A stretch of 64,000 nt of DNA from assembly GCF_028649535.1 (NCBI RefSeq), contig NZ_JAQSJE010000002.1, positions 136,645 to 200,644 of the forward strand, read 5' to 3'. This stretch comes from Mannheimia cairinae (GTDB taxonomy: Bacteria; Pseudomonadota; Gammaproteobacteria; Enterobacterales; Pasteurellaceae). The notes under the pieces were generated by a model. That model did not search any database, had not been told where the DNA came from, and saw only the letters and a list, made by a program, of their open reading frames with translations. This document shows positions 47,898-56,813 of this stretch, piece after piece (position 1 is the first letter of the stretch; the number at the start of each line of letters is the position of its first letter). A program made the position numbers and the translations under genes.

Positions 47898-48902
47898 TTA
47901 TGCTGCAAATTCTTGCATAAATTTACCCGCTTGTTGCACCATTGAAGATGATCCAACAAAGAAAGGTACACGTTGATGAAGCTCGGTTGGTTTAATATCT
48001 AAAATTGGGTTAATGCCATCTGTTGCCATACCACCAGCTTGTTCGGCTAAGAAAGCTATAGGGTTACATTCATAAAGTAAACGAAGTTTGCCTTTCGGGT
48101 AAACCGTGGAGGTTGGATAGATATAAATACCACCTTTTAATAAATTACGATGGAAATCAGAGACTAATGAGCCAATATAGCGTGAAGAGTATGGACGCTT
48201 ACTTACTTCGTCAGTTTCTTGGCAATATTTAATAAAACGTTTTACCCCTTGCGGGAAGGTTACATATTGGCCTTCATTAATCGAGTAGTATTTCCCTTCT
48301 GCCGGTGTTTTTAGATCTGGATGAGAAAGAATAAATAAACCTAATGATGGATCATAAGTAAAACCATTTACCCCGTTACCTGTTGTGTAAACCAACATAG
48401 TAGAAGAGCCATAAGTGACATAGCCTGCAGCAACTTGCTTACGTCCTTCTTGCATAAAATCTTCTTTTGTTACTGGGGTGCCAATAGGGGAGATGCGACG
48501 GTAGATAGAAAAGATTGTTCCAACAGAAACATTTACTTCAATATTTGATGAGCCATCAAGCGGGTCTGTCATTAAAATATATTTTGCGTTTCGGCCTCGC
48601 TCGTTATCAAAAGCGACAAATTCATCGTCCTCTTCGGAAGCAAAACCAGCGACATCCTCACGGGCTAATAATGCTTTTTTCATTGTTTCATTAGCGAATA
48701 CATCTAATTTCATCTGTGCTTCGCCTTGCACATTTTCTGAGCCCGCAGCACCTAAAATATCTTGGCTTAAACCGGCACGATTGATTTCACGATGAATAAT
48801 TTTTGCAGCTAAACGAATAGAAGATAAAATGCCACTTAATTCGCCTTTTGCCTCAGGGTATTCGGCTTGTTTTTCAATAATAAATTCGCCGAGCGTTTTC
48901 AT
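47898..48902 (-). CDS. fbp: fructose-1,6-bisphosphatase, class I
   Basis: Gluconeogenic enzyme hydrolysing fructose-1,6-bisphosphate. The 334-residue protein (E. coli 332) carries the metal site [22 protein letters not shown] and the sugar-phosphate pocket GGIYIYPTS with [19 protein letters not shown] precedes the ATG. A CRP site about 85 bases upstream and a TATAAT on the minus strand at 48940-48935 predict activation by cAMP-CRP. Confidence 0.97.
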   Translation of the reverse strand: MKTLGEFIIEKQAEYPEAKGELSGILSSIRLAAKIIHREINRAGLSQDILGAAGSENVQGEAQMKLDVFANETMKKALLAREDVAGFASEEDDEFVAFDNERGRNAKYILMTDPLDGSSNIEVNVSVGTIFSIYRRISPIGTPVTKEDFMQEGRKQVAAGYVTYGSSTMLVYTTGNGVNGFTYDPSLGLFILSHPDLKTPAEGKYYSINEGQYVTFPQGVKRFIKYCQETDEVSKRPYSSRYIGSLVSDFHRNLLKGGIYIYPTSTVYPKGKLRLLYECNPIAFLAEQAGGMATDGINPILDIKPTELHQRVPFFVGSSSMVQQAGKFMQEFAA

Positions 48903-48934
48903 ATTTTTCTCCTTGCTTATGTTAGAATAGATTT

Positions 48935-48940
48935 ATTATA
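48935..48940 (-). promoter_or_regulatory. candidate -10 box of fbp
   Basis: TATAAT read on the minus strand, about 33 bases before the fbp ATG. The predicted start near 48928 would put the CRP site centre about 60 bases upstream, the class I distance. Confidence 0.5.
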
Positions 48941-48979
48941 GCGATTACTTAAAATAGGTAATGAATTAACGCTCATTTT

Positions 48980-48995
48980 TGTGATCAAGTTCACA
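48980..48995. promoter_or_regulatory. CRP (cAMP receptor protein) binding site
   Basis: TGTGATCAAGTTCACA matches the CRP consensus TGTGA-N6-TCACA perfectly, flanked by T and A runs as in strong sites. It lies between the divergent fbp and mutarotase genes. Confidence 0.8.
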
Positions 48996-49051
48996 TTTTT
49001 ATAACATTATTATCGATTTTATTTATGACTTTTAACCATAAGGAGCGAAAT

Positions 49052-49840
49052 ATGAGCGATTTTTCGATAAAGAGCATTAGCCCTGAATTAAATATAGTGA
49101 AATACAATGAATTGGCAATATTAGAAGTTAATCATCCTAAAGCAAAAGCGAAAATTGCACTGCAAGGAGCCCAATTGCTAAGCTGGCAACCATATAACGC
49201 AACACAAGATGTATTATGGTTAAGCGATATTGAGCCATTTAAAATAGGCACCGCCATTCGAGGAGGAGTTCCTATTTGTTACCCTTGGTTTGGAAATGTG
49301 AAAACACCTGCTCACGGAACAGCCCGTATTAGCGAGTGGTCACTAGTGGAACATTCTTATTCGGAAGATTATATCCGTTTAGTCTTTGCATTAGAAAATG
49401 ACGCAAAAATTGAGATGATGTTAGGGGAAAGTTGCACGCTTAATTTTACACATCTAGGTGCAGACCCCGCACAACTTGCATTACATACCTATTTTAATAT
49501 TGGCGATATTAACAAGCTTGAAGTTGAAGGCCTGCCAACAAGTTGTTTTGATAAACTGACAAATCAACAAGTTGATGTGCCGTCGCCTCGCATTATTCAA
49601 GAAAATGTAGATTGTATTTATGCAGCACAAGCGGTGAATTTTATTCAAGATTTTGCAAATCAAAGAACAATAAAAGTTGAGCATATTAATGCAACAGAAA
49701 CCGTATTGTGGAACCCTTGGCATAAGCCAACAGGTGGAATGAGCGAGAATGCTTACCAAAAAATGGTTTGTGTTGAGACTGCTCGATTAAATACATTACT
49801 ACAACAAAATGATACTATGAGTGTGAAAATTTCACTCTAA
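49052..49840 (+). CDS. yeaD: D-hexose-6-phosphate mutarotase
   Basis: Aldose 1-epimerase-like enzyme interconverting anomers of glucose-6-phosphate and related sugars. The 262-residue product contains GAQLLSWQPY, RGGVPICYPWFG with the substrate-binding segment, HTYFNIGD with the catalytic histidine and a late VCVETA. ATG 49052 follows AAGGAGCG; an in-frame ATG at 49025 is possible but has no Shine-Dalgarno. It diverges from fbp around the CRP site, which may control both. An uptake core lies inside. Confidence 0.88.
   Translation: MSDFSIKSISPELNIVKYNELAILEVNHPKAKAKIALQGAQLLSWQPYNATQDVLWLSDIEPFKIGTAIRGGVPICYPWFGNVKTPAHGTARISEWSLVEHSYSEDYIRLVFALENDAKIEMMLGESCTLNFTHLGADPAQLALHTYFNIGDINKLEVEGLPTSCFDKLTNQQVDVPSPRIIQENVDCIYAAQAVNFIQDFANQRTIKVEHINATETVLWNPWHKPTGGMSENAYQKMVCVETARLNTLLQQNDTMSVKISL
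49627..49635 (+). other. uptake signal core inside the mutarotase gene
   Basis: ACAAGCGGT followed by GAATTTTATTCAAGATTTTGC, close to the extended USS. Confidence 0.8.
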
Positions 49841-49853
49841 ATTCCTACATTGC

Positions 49854-49900
49854 ACAAGCGGTTGTTTTGGGGCATTTTTTTGCAAAAAAACACCGCTTGC
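49854..49900 (+). terminator. inverted uptake-signal pair after the mutarotase gene
   Basis: Exact core ACAAGCGGT (49854-49862) faces ACCGCTTGC (49892-49900); the A/T flanks extend the stem imperfectly. Probable terminator before fabH. Confidence 0.65.
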
Positions 49901-49975
49901 AAAGTCTATATATTTCTTTGTTTTCAAGCTATAATATCAGATTATTATTTTAATTAATTGAGAATACTCAAAAAT

Positions 49976-50926
49976 ATGAACAGCAAACTTTTAGCAACGG
50001 GAAGCTATTTACCTTCTCGTATCCGTACCAATGCTGATTTAGAAAAAATGGTGGATACATCTGATGAGTGGATTGTTACCCGTTCAGGCATTCGTGAACG
50101 TCGTATTGCAGAGCCTAATGAAACCGTTGCAACAATGGGGTGCCAAGCGGCTCAAAAAGCATTAGAAATGGCAAATATTGAGGCGAATGAAATTGATTTA
50201 ATCATTGTTGGTACAACAACTAACTCGCACTCTTATCCAAGTGCCGCTTGCCAAATTCAAGGTTTACTTGGTATTGAAAATGCGATTGCTTTTGATGTAG
50301 CAGCAGCTTGTACTGGCTTTGTGTACGCATTAAGTGTTGCCGATCAATTTGTGCGTAATGGGCAAGTGAAAAAAGCGTTAGTAATTGGTTCAGATCTCAA
50401 TTCTAGAATGCTTGATGAAACTGACCGCAGTACCGTTGTATTATTTGGTGATGGTGCCGGTGCGGTAATTTTAGAAGCAAGTGATGAGCCAGGCATTATT
50501 TCAACCCACTTACACGCAGCACCAGATTTAGATAATAATTTAGTCTTAAAAACGCAAAAACGTGGAGATGGGCGTTCAGGCTTTATTGAAATGCAAGGTA
50601 ATGCAACCTTTAAAATTGCAGTAAATCAGCTTTCAAGTGTGGTAGAAGAAACGCTTGAAGCCAATAACTTGCAAAAATCGGATTTAGATTGGTTAATTCC
50701 GCACCAAGCAAATTTACGTATTATCACGGCAACGGCGAAAAAACTGGATATGGGAATGGATCAAGTGGTTGTAACTCTTGATAAATATGCCAACACCAGT
50801 GCGGCAACGGTGCCGGTTGCATTAGATGAAGCCGTGCGTGACGGTCGTATTCAACGTGGGCAATTATTACTCCTTGAGGCATTCGGCGGTGGCTGGACTT
50901 GGGGTTCTGGATTGGTTAAGTTTTAA
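49976..50926 (+). CDS. fabH: 3-oxoacyl-ACP synthase III
   Basis: Starts fatty acid synthesis by condensing acetyl-CoA with malonyl-ACP. The 316-residue enzyme has the catalytic triad: C112 in [11 protein letters not shown], His in [11 protein letters not shown] and Asn in [14 protein letters not shown] 49976 is the conserved start ([13 protein letters not shown]); six upstream in-frame residues are unlikely. A TATAAT lies about 46 bases upstream. Unlike enterobacteria, it is not followed by fabD-fabG; trmB follows after nine bases. acpP lies about 3.3 kb further right. Confidence 0.96.
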   Translation: MNSKLLATGSYLPSRIRTNADLEKMVDTSDEWIVTRSGIRERRIAEPNETVATMGCQAAQKALEMANIEANEIDLIIVGTTTNSHSYPSAACQIQGLLGIENAIAFDVAAACTGFVYALSVADQFVRNGQVKKALVIGSDLNSRMLDETDRSTVVLFGDGAGAVILEASDEPGIISTHLHAAPDLDNNLVLKTQKRGDGRSGFIEMQGNATFKIAVNQLSSVVEETLEANNLQKSDLDWLIPHQANLRIITATAKKLDMGMDQVVVTLDKYANTSAATVPVALDEAVRDGRIQRGQLLLLEAFGGGWTWGSGLVKF

Positions 50927-50935
50927 GGCGAAATA

Positions 50936-51685
50936 ATGTCAGAAAAACAGACTTTTGCAGATAAAAAGCGTAAAACCGTTGAACAAGCGGAGTTTACCGA
51001 AGATGGTCGCTATTTACGAAAAGTGCGTAGTTTCGTATTACGTACTGGACGTTTAAGCGATTATCAACGTGATATGATGAACAACAACTGGGCAAATTTA
51101 GGCTTAGATTATCAGGCAATGCCGTTTAATTTTGAGCAGATTTTTGGAAATACCAACCCTGTTGTGTTAGAGATCGGTTTTGGTATGGGCAGATCGCTTG
51201 TGGAAATGGCAGAGCAAAACCCAGATAGAAACTATATCGGAATTGAAGTTCACACACCGGGTGTTGGAGCCTGTATTGCTTATGCACTCGAAAAAGGGGT
51301 TAAAAACTTACGTGTGATTTGCCACGATGCGACCGAAATTTTACGAGATAGCATTGCAGATAACGCACTGGGTGGCTTGCAACTTTATTTCCCGGATCCG
51401 TGGCAAAAAGCAAAACATCATAAACGTCGTATTGTGCAACCTGAATTTATTACCCGAGTGTTACAAAAATTAAGCCCAAATGGCTTTATTCATTTTGCAA
51501 CAGACTGGGAAAATTATGCAGAGCATATGCTTGAAGTATTACGTCAATTTGAAAATGAATTAGAAAATACATCAGCAACCAATGATTTTATTCCCCGTCC
51601 AGATTTCCGCCCTTTAACCAAGTTTGAAGAGCGAGGTCATCGTTTAGGGCACGGTGTGTGGGATCTATATTTTATTAAGAAATAA
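50936..51685 (+). CDS. trmB: tRNA (guanine-N7-)-methyltransferase
   Basis: Makes m7G46 in the variable loop of tRNAs. The 249-residue product has the SAM-binding motif [14 protein letters not shown] and the family signature [19 protein letters not shown], with [14 protein letters not shown] near the C-terminus. Nine bases after fabH and 26 before yggL, so it is probably in one transcript with both. The trmB-yggL order is conserved in enterobacteria. Confidence 0.95.
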   Translation: MSEKQTFADKKRKTVEQAEFTEDGRYLRKVRSFVLRTGRLSDYQRDMMNNNWANLGLDYQAMPFNFEQIFGNTNPVVLEIGFGMGRSLVEMAEQNPDRNYIGIEVHTPGVGACIAYALEKGVKNLRVICHDATEILRDSIADNALGGLQLYFPDPWQKAKHHKRRIVQPEFITRVLQKLSPNGFIHFATDWENYAEHMLEVLRQFENELENTSATNDFIPRPDFRPLTKFEERGHRLGHGVWDLYFIKK

Positions 51686-51711
51686 GTTTATTAAAGAGAG
51701 GAGAAATAGGT

Positions 51712-52053
51712 ATGGCTATTCAACGTAACGCACGTCAGCGTAAAAAAATGCACTTAGCAGAGTTCCAAGAGTTAGGTTTTTTAGTGAAATTCAGCTTTGC
51801 TGAAGGCACAGGGATTGATCAAATTGATGCAACGGTTGATCGTTTTATTGATGAAGTAATTAAAGTAAACGGTTTAGCATTAGAAGCAAACGGCTACTTA
51901 AATTGGGAAGGTTTAGTTTGTTTAGAAAAATTAGGCAAATGTGATGAATCTCACCGCCAATTAGTGAAAAATTGGCTAGAAAGCAACGGTTTACAAAACG
52001 TTCAAGTGAGCGAATTATTCGATATTTGGTGGGACTACCCAGTTGAAGCCTAA
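51712..52053 (+). CDS. yggL: YggL family 50S ribosome-associated protein
   Basis: A 113-residue DUF469 protein beginning AIQRNARQRKKMHLAEFQELGF, the hallmark of YggL, which has been seen bound to the 50S subunit. Its role is not settled. GAGAGGAG is a strong Shine-Dalgarno. It follows trmB as in E. coli. An inverted USS pair ends the unit. Confidence 0.9.
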   Translation: MAIQRNARQRKKMHLAEFQELGFLVKFSFAEGTGIDQIDATVDRFIDEVIKVNGLALEANGYLNWEGLVCLEKLGKCDESHRQLVKNWLESNGLQNVQVSELFDIWWDYPVEA

Positions 52054-52076
52054 TTGGCTTTTTTAACTTGAAATAG

Positions 52077-52133
52077 CAAGCGGTTATATTTTTTAGAAAA
52101 TTTGCAAATTTTTTCTCAAAAACAACCGCTTGT
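52077..52133. terminator. inverted uptake-signal pair after yggL
   Basis: CAAGCGGTT (52077-52085) and AACCGCTTG (52124-52132); the right copy is an exact minus-strand core (52125-52133). The long AT-rich spacer contains TTTGCAAATTT, the USS tail. Confidence 0.7.
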
Positions 52134-52165
52134 TGTTTATTAAAAATAACAAAAGAGAGAAATAG

Positions 52166-52699
52166 ATGGAATTTTTAGCCCCTGTTATTTCATTAGTTGT
52201 TGGTTTTTTAAATTTTGTATTGGTGTTAAGAACTTGGCTACAATTTTGCCGAGTAGATCCTCGTTTACCCATTTCACAAACATTACTAAAAATCACAGAA
52301 CCTTTAGTATCGCCTGTCGGTAAATTAATTCCGACAATTAAAAATATTTGTTTTCCAGCACTGTTTATTGCGGCGGCATTAGTCACATTACAGTTTGTAT
52401 TATTTGGTATTGATTTACCTAGAGCAGTATTAATTGGCTTATTAAGTCTCGTAAAAACATTCGGACAAATTCTATTTTTTACTACCTTAATTCGTGCATT
52501 AATGAGTTGGGTTACACAAGGTAATCACCCATTAGATTATACGGTGGCACAAATTACCGAACCTGTATTAGGTTTTATCCGTAAACTTCTACCAAGAACA
52601 GGAATGCTTGATTTTTCCGTAATGGTTTTAGGCTTTGGTTTATTGTTGCTCAATAGCTTTTTCTACCAAATTTTTGGTGGATTATGGGCTGCAGCTTAA
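52166..52699 (+). CDS. yggT: YggT family membrane protein
   Basis: A 177-residue inner-membrane protein with four to five hydrophobic segments and two YGGT repeats (about 5-75 and 95-170), each with a segment like RTWLQFCRVDPRLPISQTLLKITEPL or HPLDYTVAQITEPVLGFIRKLLP. The family has been linked to osmotic tolerance and to cell division or chromosome partition in different bacteria; the mechanism is unknown. Own Shine-Dalgarno (AGAGAG) and a strong terminator. Confidence 0.88.
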   Translation: MEFLAPVISLVVGFLNFVLVLRTWLQFCRVDPRLPISQTLLKITEPLVSPVGKLIPTIKNICFPALFIAAALVTLQFVLFGIDLPRAVLIGLLSLVKTFGQILFFTTLIRALMSWVTQGNHPLDYTVAQITEPVLGFIRKLLPRTGMLDFSVMVLGFGLLLLNSFFYQIFGGLWAAA

Positions 52700-52715
52700 T
52701 AAGCTGATAGAAATG

Positions 52716-52753
52716 AAAAATCCGCAAGTATTTTGTAGTACTTGCGGATTTTT
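52716..52753. terminator. bidirectional terminator between yggT and rpmJ
   Basis: Fifteen-base perfect stem AAAAATCCGCAAGTA / TACTTGCGGATTTTT with an eight-base loop and T/A runs on both sides, between convergent genes. Confidence 0.92.
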
Positions 52754-52762
52754 TATATTTAA

Positions 52763-52888
52763 TTAGCGTTGGCGAGCTTTAAATCTTGGATTTGTTTTGC
52801 AAATCACATAAAGTTTGCCTTTACGCCTAACGATTTGGCAATCTGGGTGGCGTGATTTAGCTGATTTTAATGAATTTAAAATTTTCAT
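52763..52888 (-). CDS. rpmJ: 50S ribosomal protein L36, zinc-independent paralogue (YkgO type)
   Basis: A 41-residue ribosomal protein beginning [20 protein letters not shown] and ending NPRFKARQR. It has the C-minus (YkgO-type) form: only two cysteines (C17, C30), lacking the four-ligand zinc ribbon of standard L36. Such paralogues usually replace the zinc form when zinc is scarce. It lies 11 bases after rpmE2, and the two should be co-transcribed. The ATG at 52888 follows AGGAGC. Confidence 0.93.
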   Translation of the reverse strand: MKILNSLKSAKSRHPDCQIVRRKGKLYVICKTNPRFKARQR

Positions 52889-52899
52889 TGTTGCTCCTA

Positions 52900-53172
52900 T
52901 TATTTCTTATTCGCCAATGTTGATGCAAAGCCTTTGAATCTATCTTTAAATTGACTTGCACGGCCTTCGGTGTTCGCTTCACGACGTTTACCAGTATAAA
53001 CAGGGTGTGATGCTGATGAAGTATCTAAGGTGTAAAGTGGATACTCTTTTCCATCTTCCCACACCATTGTTTTGTTTGTTGCCGCACAAGAGCGGATAAT
53101 CCAACCTTGCTGAACAGAACCATCATAAAATAATACTTCACGATAATTTTCAGGATGAATCCCTTTTTTCAT
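52900..53172 (-). CDS. rpmE2: 50S ribosomal protein L31 type B, zinc-independent
   Basis: A 90-residue type B L31 ([29 protein letters not shown]). It lacks the CxxC zinc motif of type A L31; its one cysteine (in RSCAATN) is not part of a ribbon. Paired with C-minus L36, a layout typically repressed by Zur when zinc is plentiful. A 13-base palindrome GATAT-ATC-ATATC lies upstream at 53212-53224 but does not match the Zur consensus well. GGAGAAA precedes the ATG. Confidence 0.95.
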   Translation of the reverse strand: MKKGIHPENYREVLFYDGSVQQGWIIRSCAATNKTMVWEDGKEYPLYTLDTSSASHPVYTGKRREANTEGRASQFKDRFKGFASTLANKK

Positions 53173-53353
53173 ATTTTCTCCAGAATTTTTATAACCATAC
53201 TAAAATTATGGGATATATCATATCTGAATTTATTTTTTAATTCCATAACTTTTTTATGGTAATTAAAAATAAATCGTATTTTAAGAGAGAGTTCCTCTTT
53301 TCTAATTGAAAATTATGGTAATCTAAGCATTATTTATTTTAATGGAGACGAAA

Positions 53354-54031
53354 ATGAGCAAAAATCCTTATTTAATCGCCCCTTCTATTTTATCGGCAGA
53401 TTTGGCAAGATTAGGCGAAGATGTCGCAGAGGTGCTAAAAGCAGGAGCAGATTTAATCCATTTTGATGTAATGGATAATCATTATGTACCGAATTTAACC
53501 TTTGGCCCTGCCATTTGCAAAGCCTTGCGTGATTATGGTATTCAATGCCCGATAGACGTGCATCTAATGGCTAAACCCGTTGAGCGTTTAATTCCTGATT
53601 TTGCTAAAGCTGGGGCAGATTATATTACCTTCCACCCAGAAGCAACGGAACATATTGACCGCACCCTTCAACTTATTCGTGATTTGGGTTGTAAATCAGG
53701 CTTAGTTTTTAACCCTGCAACACCACTAAGCTATTTAGATTATGTGATGGATAAAGTCGATGTTATTTTATTAATGTCAGTTAATCCTGGTTTTGGTGGG
53801 CAATCTTTTATTCCTTCAACTTTAGATAAATTGCGTGAAGTTCGTCGTCGTATTGATGAAAGCGGTTATAATATCCGTCTAGAGGTTGATGGCGGTGTGA
53901 AAACCAATAATATTGCGGAAATTGCCGAAGCAGGTGCTGATATGTTTGTAGCAGGTTCGGCTATCTTCGATCAGAATGATTACCAAGCAGTTATTCAACA
54001 AATGCGAGCGGAACTTGCTAAAGTGAGCTAA
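53354..54031 (+). CDS. rpe: ribulose-phosphate 3-epimerase
   Basis: Interconverts ribulose-5-P and xylulose-5-P in the pentose phosphate pathway. The 225-residue product equals the length of E. coli Rpe. Motifs: [25 protein letters not shown] with a catalytic Asp, [21 protein letters not shown] and EVDGGV. ATG 53354 follows GGAG at 53344-53347; the ATG at 53342 would add four residues and remove that Shine-Dalgarno. Confidence 0.96.
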   Translation: MSKNPYLIAPSILSADLARLGEDVAEVLKAGADLIHFDVMDNHYVPNLTFGPAICKALRDYGIQCPIDVHLMAKPVERLIPDFAKAGADYITFHPEATEHIDRTLQLIRDLGCKSGLVFNPATPLSYLDYVMDKVDVILLMSVNPGFGGQSFIPSTLDKLREVRRRIDESGYNIRLEVDGGVKTNNIAEIAEAGADMFVAGSAIFDQNDYQAVIQQMRAELAKVS

Positions 54032-54219
54032 TCAAATTACGAAATTTGATCTAACGCTATGGATCAAACGAAAACATAATGGTAGAATTGGAAACATTCT
54101 TATTCAGGTGTATTTAGATAGTCTGGTTTGACCTTTCTATAAAAGGTTGTATTTGAAATTATTTAGATTACACTATTTAACTCTCGCACTTATGCGATAT
54201 TCACTATAGGAAAAACAAA

Positions 54220-54450
54220 ATGAGCATTGAAGAACGCGTAAAAAAAATCATTGTTGATCAACTTGGCGCGAAAGCAGAAGACGTAAAACCAGAAGCTTCA
54301 TTCATTGAAGATTTAGGTGCAGACTCTTTAGATACAGTTGAATTAGTAATGGCTTTAGAAGAAGAATTCGATATCGAAATTCCAGATGAAGAAGCTGAAA
54401 AAATTACTACTGTTCAGTCAGCAATTGATTACGTTCAAAACAATCAATAA
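54220..54450 (+). CDS. acpP: acyl carrier protein
   Basis: Carries growing acyl chains on a phosphopantetheine arm in fatty acid and lipid A synthesis. The 76-residue acidic protein has the attachment serine in GADSLD (S36). TATAGGAAAAAC provides the Shine-Dalgarno. A 188-base gap upstream holds a possible promoter (TTGACC at about 54128 with a poor -10), so it is expressed separately from rpe. A strong terminator follows. Confidence 0.98.
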   Translation: MSIEERVKKIIVDQLGAKAEDVKPEASFIEDLGADSLDTVELVMALEEEFDIEIPDEEAEKITTVQSAIDYVQNNQ

Positions 54451-54462
54451 TCTGAATAAATG

Positions 54463-54492
54463 TTAGGCGACCAATAGGTCGCCTAATTTTTT
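54463..54492. terminator. intrinsic terminator of acpP
   Basis: Ten-base perfect stem TTAGGCGACC / GGTCGCCTAA with an AATA loop and six T. It reaches into the end of the convergent tag gene. Confidence 0.93.
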
Positions 54493-55069
54493 ATCTATTA
54501 TGCTGAGTTTTGCAAAAGCAATCATTAAGATGGTCATCAACCAATCCCATTGACTGCATAAAAGCATAGCAGGTTGTTTCGCCCACAAAAACAAAACCAC
54601 GTTTTTTTAAGGCTTTTGACATAGCTTTTGAGGTCTCTGTTTTACTTGGAATGCTATCGAGATTTGGTACATCATTAATTTGTGGTTTGCCATCTACAAA
54701 TGCCCAAATAAATTGGCTGAAATCTTCGCCCTGTTCCTGCATTTTTAGATAAGCTTTTGCATTTTTCACAATGGCTTCTAATTTTGCTCGGTGGCGGATT
54801 AACTGTGACTTTTGCATCAGTGTATCAATATCCTGCTCACGCATTTGAGCAATTTTTTCAGGTACAAATTGATAAAACGCTTGGCGGTAGGCTTCTCGTT
54901 TTTTTAATACGGTGATCCAAGAAAGCCCTGCTTGTTGCCCTTCTAAACAAATTTTTTCAAATAATTTCTGACTATCGAATTGTGGTTTTCCCCACTCATC
55001 ATCGTGGTATTTGATATAAATATCGCTATCGCCACACCAATTACAGCGAATTTTTTGACTGTTTTCCAT
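54491..55069 (-). CDS. tag: DNA-3-methyladenine glycosylase I
   Basis: Base-excision repair enzyme that removes 3-methyladenine. The 192-residue product starts with the zinc-site and fold motif CNWCGDSDIYIKYHDDEWG and ends with DDHLNDCFC; EGQQAGLSWITVLKKR forms the base pocket. Length is close to E. coli Tag (187). Its ATG overlaps the stop of the preceding 121-residue gene by one base, so the two are probably translated together. Confidence 0.95.
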   Translation of the reverse strand: MENSQKIRCNWCGDSDIYIKYHDDEWGKPQFDSQKLFEKICLEGQQAGLSWITVLKKREAYRQAFYQFVPEKIAQMREQDIDTLMQKSQLIRHRAKLEAIVKNAKAYLKMQEQGEDFSQFIWAFVDGKPQINDVPNLDSIPSKTETSKAMSKALKKRGFVFVGETTCYAFMQSMGLVDDHLNDCFCKTQHNR

Positions 55070-55434
55070 TATTTACGAATTTTCCAATAATTATCGGTTT
55101 TGAGTAAGCGAATTTTACTATCTTTTGAAAGATATCCGCCTTTGACTGCTTCTAAAATGGTATTCTCCGGCAAGTCAGAAGCAAAAACTTCTGCTTGGGT
55201 ACGATCTTCAGAGAAGATGATATAGACCGCTAGCGAGTCATTTTCGGGATCTGTTAATGTAATATCTGCGACATTAAATACTTGCACACACTCTTTTTTA
55301 AGAAAAGAGTAACTTTGCCCTGCACTTACTAAACAGCCATTGGCATCTTTCTCTTGACCAATTATTGCGGAAGTAGGGGCTAAGCAAGCGATTAACAGAG
55401 TAGAGAAGGTGAGGGCGGAAAGTAATTTTTTCAT
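55069..55434 (-). CDS. exported protein of unknown function, 121 residues
   Basis: Not recognised. The product has an N-terminal signal sequence (MKKLLSALTFSTLLIAC). It could be a lipoprotein (LIAC, C17) or be cleaved after TSA (23). Two further cysteines (C34, C49) could form a disulphide, and the C-terminus is a small mixed beta region ending NYWKIRK. ATG 55434 is chosen because it opens the signal peptide; an upstream in-frame start would add 20 polar residues. It overlaps tag by one base and lies after the nlpD terminator. Confidence 0.6.
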   Translation of the reverse strand: MKKLLSALTFSTLLIACLAPTSAIIGQEKDANGCLVSAGQSYSFLKKECVQVFNVADITLTDPENDSLAVYIIFSEDRTQAEVFASDLPENTILEAVKGGYLSKDSKIRLLKTDNYWKIRK

Positions 55435-55456
55435 TTGCAAAATTCCTATAAAAATA

Positions 55457-55492
55457 GACCGCTTGTTCTCATTTAATGGAATACAAGCGGTC
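55457..55492 (-). terminator. perfect inverted uptake-signal pair, terminator of nlpD
   Basis: GACCGCTTGT (55457-55466) and ACAAGCGGTC (55483-55492), a ten-base perfect stem made of two exact cores. On the minus strand it is followed by TATTTTTATAGG. It ends the truD-to-nlpD unit. Confidence 0.85.
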
Positions 55493-55514
55493 AAATTAGC
55501 TTAAAAGTTTGCGA

Positions 55515-56795
55515 TTATTTTCTTGGTAAGTAACGGGCAGGATCCACAGACTTGCCTTTGTAACGAATTTCAAAGTGCAGTTTGTTGGTGTTTGTGCCAG
55601 TACTACCTAAAGTCGCAATTTTTTGACCTGCTTTTACGTTGCTTTGCTCTTTTACATTAATTGTATCGTTGTGTGCATAAGCACTTAAGAAATCATCGGT
55701 ATGTTTGATGATAATTAAGTTTCCGTAACCTTGCAGAGCATTACCCGCATAAACGACTTTACCTGCAGCCGCCGCTCGAACGTCTTGACCTTTAGTTCCT
55801 GCAATATCTAAGCCTTTATTTCCACCCTCAGCAGATGAGAAGCCTGAAATTACACGACCATTAGTAGGCCACTGCCATTTGATTGCAGAAGCAGGTGCTG
55901 CAGTGGTATTGTTCACAGTTGTTGCTGTTGGCGTACCCGCTGTTGCTCGGATAGTAGAAACGGTGCGAGTTTCTGTTGGTGTTGCTGTCCCAACACTTGC
56001 AGTGACGGCCGGTGCCACTGTGCCTGCGGTTGCTTTAATCGCACTGTTTGCAACTTCAACATTTGTTTCTGCTGTTTTAGCTTTTACTGGCCCTGTAATA
56101 TTACCATCAGAGGCATAAACTGTTCCATTTGCACCTTGTTGGTAGGTAATTTGAGGTTCAACCGGAACTGTTATGGTTTCTTCTACAGTAATTGTTTCTG
56201 TTGCAGATTTACCAGTTTTAATTTTTTGCCCCACATTCAGTTGGTATGGCTCGCTCATATTATTTAAGGCTGCGATCTCTTTCACATCTTTACCAACAAT
56301 ATAAGCAATTAAGAACATTGTATCGCCTTTGCGTACCGTGTAAGTTGAACCATCGTAGAAACCTTTTTGAATTTGGCTATACATTGGTGCATTGTTTGCA
56401 TCACGTGGAATTTCAAAATTTTGATCTACTTTTTTCTCAACGGTTTTTGTTTTTTTCACCACTTTTGTTGTCGTTGTTGGCTGTGCTGGTTGCTCTGTTA
56501 TCACAGGGTTTGTAACAACAGGCTGTGGAACTGCTGCTATTGGCTGTGGTGTTGAAATTGGTTGTGGCACAGTTTGTGCAGGTGCAGTTGTCATCGCCTC
56601 AGGCATTGATGTACTTTGAATATCAGATTGCCAACCACCGCTAGAATTGATGGTATTGGTGGTATTAACAGGTTGCATAATACCTGGGCTAAGCTCTGTA
56701 TTGCCAGAAGCGTTTACTACTGGTGCGGGCGTATTAGAAGAACAAGCGACTAATACGGCTGAAACCAATGGTAAAAGAATAAATTGCTTTTTCAT
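55515..56795 (-). CDS. nlpD: NlpD-type lipoprotein (LysM + degenerate M23 domain)
   Basis: Activator of the cell-separation amidase in the NlpD/EnvC class. The 426-residue lipoprotein has a lipobox at VAC (C18), a Pro/Gln-rich spacer, LysM (about 151-194), a long Thr/Ala-rich linker and a C-terminal M23 fold. The metal ligands are partly lost, GGNKGLDIAG standing in for the His-containing motif, as in E. coli NlpD, so it should not cut peptidoglycan itself. It shares the motif SDIQSTSMP with the two small lipoproteins upstream. rpoS, next in enterobacteria, is absent. Confidence 0.92.
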   Translation of the reverse strand: MKKQFILLPLVSAVLVACSSNTPAPVVNASGNTELSPGIMQPVNTTNTINSSGGWQSDIQSTSMPEAMTTAPAQTVPQPISTPQPIAAVPQPVVTNPVITEQPAQPTTTTKVVKKTKTVEKKVDQNFEIPRDANNAPMYSQIQKGFYDGSTYTVRKGDTMFLIAYIVGKDVKEIAALNNMSEPYQLNVGQKIKTGKSATETITVEETITVPVEPQITYQQGANGTVYASDGNITGPVKAKTAETNVEVANSAIKATAGTVAPAVTASVGTATPTETRTVSTIRATAGTPTATTVNNTTAAPASAIKWQWPTNGRVISGFSSAEGGNKGLDIAGTKGQDVRAAAAGKVVYAGNALQGYGNLIIIKHTDDFLSAYAHNDTINVKEQSNVKAGQKIATLGSTGTNTNKLHFEIRYKGKSVDPARYLPRK

Positions 56796-56813
56796 TAAAT
56801 TGTAATCCTAAAA

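Noticed and set aside
54120-54160. Promoter TTGACC...TATTTG for acpP
   Set aside because: The -10 hexamer matches too poorly to list as a feature; mentioned only under acpP.
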